Source: Streptomycetaceae bacterium MP113-05
GTDB lineage: Bacteria > Actinomycetota > Actinomycetes > Streptomycetales > Streptomycetaceae
Assembly (NCBI GenBank): GCA_000497405.1
Contig: KI547039.1
Span: forward strand, 44,006-79,454
Direction: 5' to 3'
DNA length: 35,449 bases
Every line of letters begins with the position of its first letter. Position 1 is the first letter of the stretch. Both the position numbers and the translations under genes were made by a program. Positions 33,034-35,449 of the stretch are shown piece after piece. The notes beneath the pieces are model-generated. The model made no database searches. It was not told where the DNA came from and was given only the letters and a program-made list of their open reading frames with translations.

Positions 33034-33975
33034 ATGACGACTCCGACCCCCGGCGAGACCGGGACCGCGCTGCTCCGCGACGCTCTCGGGCGGCTCAAGG
33101 ACCGCGAACACGTGGCCGAGAGACTCCTGGACTCTTCCCGCCGGCACTCGTTCGACCCGGACGAGGAGCTCGACTGGGACGCACCGTTCGAGGACGGCAA
33201 GTGGTTCTGGCCACCGGAGCTGGTGTCGCTCTACGACACCCCGATGTGGCGGCGGATGTCCGGCGACCAGCGGCACGCGCTGGCACGTCACGAGGCGGCG
33301 TCGCTCGCGTCGCTCGGCATCTGGTTCGAGGTCATCCTCATGCAGCTGCTGGCCCGGCACATCTACGACAAGCCCCTGACCAGCGCGCACGTCCGATACG
33401 CACTGACGGAGATCGCCGACGAGTGCCGGCATTCCATGATGTTCGCCCGTCTGATCACCAAGGGCGGCGTCCCCGCGTACCCCGTCAGCAGGCTGCACCA
33501 CAACATGGCGAGGGTGCTCAAGACGGTCTCCACCACTCCGGGCTCGTTCACCGCCACCCTGCTGGGCGAGGAGATCCTGGACTGGATGCAGCGGCTGACC
33601 TTTCCGGACGAGCGGGTCCAGCCGCTGGTCCGCGGCGTGACCCGGATCCACGTCGTGGAGGAGGCCCGCCACGTCCGGTACGCGCGGGAGGAGCTGCGCC
33701 GCCAGATGGTGAGCTGCCCGCGCTGGGAGGCCGGACTCACCCGCATCAGCTCCGGCGAGGCCGCACGCATCTTCTCCGTCTCCTTCGTCAACCCGCAGGT
33801 GTACACGGATGTCGGACTGGACCGCCGGGAAGCCGTCGCCCAGGTGAAGGCGAGCCCTCACCGTCGCGAGGTGATGCAGCAGGGCGCGAAGCGACTGACG
33901 GACTTCCTCGACGAGATCGGGGTGATGCGGGGCGTGGGCCGACGCCTGTGGCGGAGCTCCGGCCTCCTCGCCTGA
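33034..33975 (+). CDS. AurF-like diiron oxygenase
   Basis: 313 aa from the ATG at 33034 (GTGAGGTGA upstream). The non-heme diiron ligand set of the AurF family is visible: Glu in ALARHEAASLASLGIW, the EIADECRHSMMF motif (Glu and His), Glu in ATLLGEEILDW, and HVVEEARHVRYAREE (Glu, His). The protein is largely helical with no signal peptide. AurF itself oxidises aryl amines to nitro compounds; relatives act on other amines or on fatty acids. Here the following gene is soxR, so a redox-related role is possible. Substrate not known. Confidence 0.85.
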   Translation: MTTPTPGETGTALLRDALGRLKDREHVAERLLDSSRRHSFDPDEELDWDAPFEDGKWFWPPELVSLYDTPMWRRMSGDQRHALARHEAASLASLGIWFEVILMQLLARHIYDKPLTSAHVRYALTEIADECRHSMMFARLITKGGVPAYPVSRLHHNMARVLKTVSTTPGSFTATLLGEEILDWMQRLTFPDERVQPLVRGVTRIHVVEEARHVRYAREELRRQMVSCPRWEAGLTRISSGEAARIFSVSFVNPQVYTDVGLDRREAVAQVKASPHRREVMQQGAKRLTDFLDEIGVMRGVGRRLWRSSGLLA

Positions 33976-33980
33976 AGCGG

Positions 33981-34018
33981 GCTGACCGCAGGCCCGGGCC
34001 TGCGGGCCCGGGGTCAGC
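33981..34018. terminator. Imperfect hairpin between the AurF-like gene and soxR
   Basis: The outer arms GCTGACC (33981-33987) and GGTCAGC (34012-34018) pair, with a GC-rich near-palindromic core between. It begins 6 nt after the AurF-like gene's stop, which favours separate transcription of soxR. Confidence 0.55.
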
Positions 34019-34035
34019 AGATAGCTGAACCGCTC

Positions 34036-34073
34036 TTGAACATCGCGGCGGCCCGGCGGCTAGGCTGGTCGCA
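34036..34073 (+). promoter_or_regulatory. Putative soxR promoter giving a leaderless transcript
   Basis: A -35-like TTGAAC (34036-34041) and a -10 TAGGCT (34061-34066) are separated by 19 nt. That is longer than usual and typical of promoters controlled by MerR-family regulators. Six bases separate the -10 box from the ATG at 34073, so transcription would start at about the A of the start codon. No ribosome binding site is present. Confidence 0.5.
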
Positions 34074-34555
34074 TGTCCACGCATCTGTCCTGGAAGGCCA
34101 AGGAGGCCACGGTCGGCGAACTCGCCGAACGCGCCGGGGTCGCCACCTCGGCGCTGCGCTTCTACGAACGCGAAGGGCTCATCCAGAGCCGGCGGACCAC
34201 CGGCAACCAGCGCCGGTACGGCCGCGACACCCTTCGGCGAGTGGCGTTCATCCGCGCCTCGCAGCGGCTGGGCATGCCACTGGCCGCCGTCCGCGAGGTG
34301 CTCGGTCTACTGCCGGACAACCGCACGCCGACGCGGGAGGATTGGGCGCGGGTCTCCGCGTGCTGGCGCCAGGACCTCGACGAACGCATCCGGCTGATGC
34401 AGCAGCTGCGGGACGACCTCACCGACTGCATCGGCTGCGGATGCCTGTCCATCGGCGTCTGCGCGCTGGCCAATCCGTACGACCGGCTCGGCGACGAGGG
34501 CCCGGGCGCCCGTCGCCTCGCGCAGCCGCCTGCTTGCCCGGGCGGGGGGTGCTGA
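34073..34555 (+). CDS. soxR: Redox-sensing transcriptional activator SoxR (MerR family)
   Basis: 160 aa from the ATG at 34073. A MerR-type winged helix-turn-helix is at residues 11-75 ([39 protein letters not shown]). A coiled dimerisation helix follows ([20 protein letters not shown]). The SoxR [2Fe-2S] motif [12 protein letters not shown] at residues 119-130 supplies C119, C122, C124 and C130. In Streptomyces SoxR responds to redox-active compounds such as the organism's own quinone antibiotics and activates a small set of oxidoreductase and transporter genes. The AurF-like oxygenase gene just upstream could be a target. The start has no ribosome binding site, in keeping with a leaderless message. 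Confidence 0.95.
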   Translation: MSTHLSWKAKEATVGELAERAGVATSALRFYEREGLIQSRRTTGNQRRYGRDTLRRVAFIRASQRLGMPLAAVREVLGLLPDNRTPTREDWARVSACWRQDLDERIRLMQQLRDDLTDCIGCGCLSIGVCALANPYDRLGDEGPGARRLAQPPACPGGGC

Positions 34556-34560
34556 GCCGC

Positions 34561-34839
34561 GTGCGCAGCGAAAACACGGTGTTCGTGGGCGGTCCGCTGG
34601 ACGGGCGGATACTCCCCGTGCTGACCGGGATGACCGGCCGGCCGCCGAAGACGTACGAAGTGCCGGTGCCGCGTCCGGAGGAGGACGGCGGCGGCAGGAC
34701 GGTGTACGGGTACCGGCTGGAACCGGCATCCGTCACGCGTCGGCTGGGGCTGCCGCGCGGATGGAAGTACGTGCACGCGCCGGAGGCACGCGCGGGTGAG
34801 AACCGGCCGAAGTGGCCTTGGCGCTCCTCCCGGAGTTAG
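34561..34839 (+). CDS. Small protein of unknown function downstream of soxR
   Basis: 92 aa from a GTG at 34561, 5 nt after the soxR stop; a GTG at 34549 that overlaps soxR is the alternative. The protein has [17 protein letters not shown], then [36 protein letters not shown], and a polar tail. I recall similar short Streptomyces proteins without a name. There is no signal or membrane segment. The close spacing suggests it is cotranscribed with soxR. Confidence 0.65.
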   Translation: MRSENTVFVGGPLDGRILPVLTGMTGRPPKTYEVPVPRPEEDGGGRTVYGYRLEPASVTRRLGLPRGWKYVHAPEARAGENRPKWPWRSSRS

Positions 34840-35395
34840 CGCCGGCCGAGCTCCGGAATCCCCGGCACGAGGGGCTTGCGAAGACATCACGCAGGTCTGG
34901 CGGTCGGTGGCGTCGACGGTGGCCTGCGGCCGGGAGACGTGCTGCCGGCCGCCGACCGCCCCCGGGTCGTCGACTACGGGATGGGCACGCGACGGCCGGA
35001 CCTGGAGGACGGACGGGACCCGCTTCCCCCTGACGACGCTTTCAGCGCCCGGCGTGGTCCTCACCTACGCGGCGTCCGTACCGCTGCCCTTCGCCGACCC
35101 GCCGCAACCGGGCCCGCTGTCCCGCACACTCGACCCGGCCGACGAGGCCTCGCCCCTCCGGGAACCGTCTGCCCGGTCCGTGGACGCGCGAGGTCGCCGC
35201 GACGGCGGACCGGCTCGGCGGCCGCGGCCTGCTCCGGCGGTGAACCTCCGTCGCCACCCGGGCAAGGGGGCGCGCCGGAGGACGCGGACGTGTGAACACC
35301 TTCGAGTGAGCCGGGCGCGCAATGCGCGCAACCCAGCGCGCGCGGCCGGCTGACGGATGTTCACCATCGCTTACAGACACCGGAGGTGAGTGAGC
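34840..35395. other. 556-bp region with no supported gene
   Basis: Several overlapping frames are open but none has a binding site, a recognised motif or consistent codon bias. One stretch (VVDYGMGTRRPDLEDGRDPL at about 34972-35030) and another in a different frame (VVLTYAASVPLPF at about 35056) look protein-like, so this may be a decayed gene. Near 35300-35350 there are GCGCGC-rich short inverted repeats. The promoter of the gene starting at 35396 is expected here. Confidence 0.4.
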
Positions 35396-35449
35396 GTGAC
35401 CCCAGCACGGCCCGTACGGTTCGCCGCAGCGGCGATGGCCACCCCCCGC
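35396..35449 (+). CDS. Start of an unidentified gene (partial, runs off right edge)
   Basis: A GTG at 35396 follows a very good ribosome binding site, GGAGGTGA (35382-35389), with 6-nt spacing. The 18 visible codons give TPARPVRFAAAAMATP, an Arg/Ala-rich start that could be the beginning of a signal peptide. Nothing more can be said about its product from this window. Confidence 0.55.
   Translation, partial: MTPARPVRFAAAAMATPR

Noticed and set aside
34876-35295. Possible 139-aa gene after the soxR unit
   Set aside because: No binding site, no motif, and other frames in the same stretch look equally plausible; probably decayed or non-coding.
1-35449. CRISPR arrays, tRNA and rRNA genes
   Set aside because: No regularly spaced repeats, no cloverleaf with a TTCGA-type T loop and no rRNA-like stretch were found by eye.

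Overview
The window is high-GC actinobacterial DNA, almost certainly from a Streptomyces chromosome. The signs are the extreme third-position GC, frequent GTG starts, 4-nt GTGA/ATGA stop-start overlaps and typical Streptomyces families: DUF5133, DUF4232, a secreted SH3 protein, an EspR-like XRE regulator, a SoxR with its FeS motif, and actinobacterial-type CtaD/CtaF/QcrB. No tRNA, rRNA or CRISPR array was seen.

Region 1 (about 1-11.8 kb) reads as a worn defence island. It starts with the first 50 codons of a probable Tat lipoprotein running off the left edge, then the remains of a large restriction-modification methyltransferase with several lesions. Next, on the minus strand, is a tightly coupled AAA ATPase and PIN-like nuclease pair, preceded by a frameshifted zinc-ribbon protein. 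A DUF4365 nuclease-like gene coupled to a 396-aa protein of unknown function follows; the DUF4365 gene is split by an IS200/IS605 element carrying an intact TnpA and TnpB. After that come two large, divergent, intact genes. One encodes a GmrSD-type (DUF262 + HNH) protein fused to an alkyltransferase-like domain that lacks the acceptor cysteine. The other encodes a superfamily 1 helicase with a RelE/ParE-like N-terminus. Together they are the best candidate here for a little-described defence module. A perfect 23-bp hairpin ends the region.

Region 2 (11.8-18.15 kb) holds ordinary Streptomyces genes: a small basic protein, a saccharopine-dehydrogenase-like reductase, a DUF4232 lipoprotein, a secreted HNH nuclease, a 56-aa protein, an XRE regulator, a tandem universal stress protein and a secreted PGRP amidase. 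Two insertion sequences (IS982-like and IS630) sit side by side at a CTAG that contains the amidase stop codon, which they leave intact.

Region 3 (20.3-28.8 kb and beyond) has a HAD phosphatase, then a minus-strand operon (aldehyde dehydrogenase, GMC oxidoreductase, APC permease, alpha/beta hydrolase) in which every junction is a 4-nt overlap; choline to glycine betaine is the likeliest pathway. Divergent from it is a compact second respiratory set, ctaD-ctaF-qcrB, without the Rieske, cytochrome cc, CuA or subunit III genes.

Region 4 (30.6-35.4 kb) carries a DUF5133 protein, a small membrane protein overlapping an alpha/beta hydrolase, a secreted SH3 protein, an AurF-like diiron oxygenase and a SoxR regulator that appears to be transcribed leaderless. 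About 550 bp of apparently non-coding or decayed DNA follow, then the start of a gene running off the right edge.
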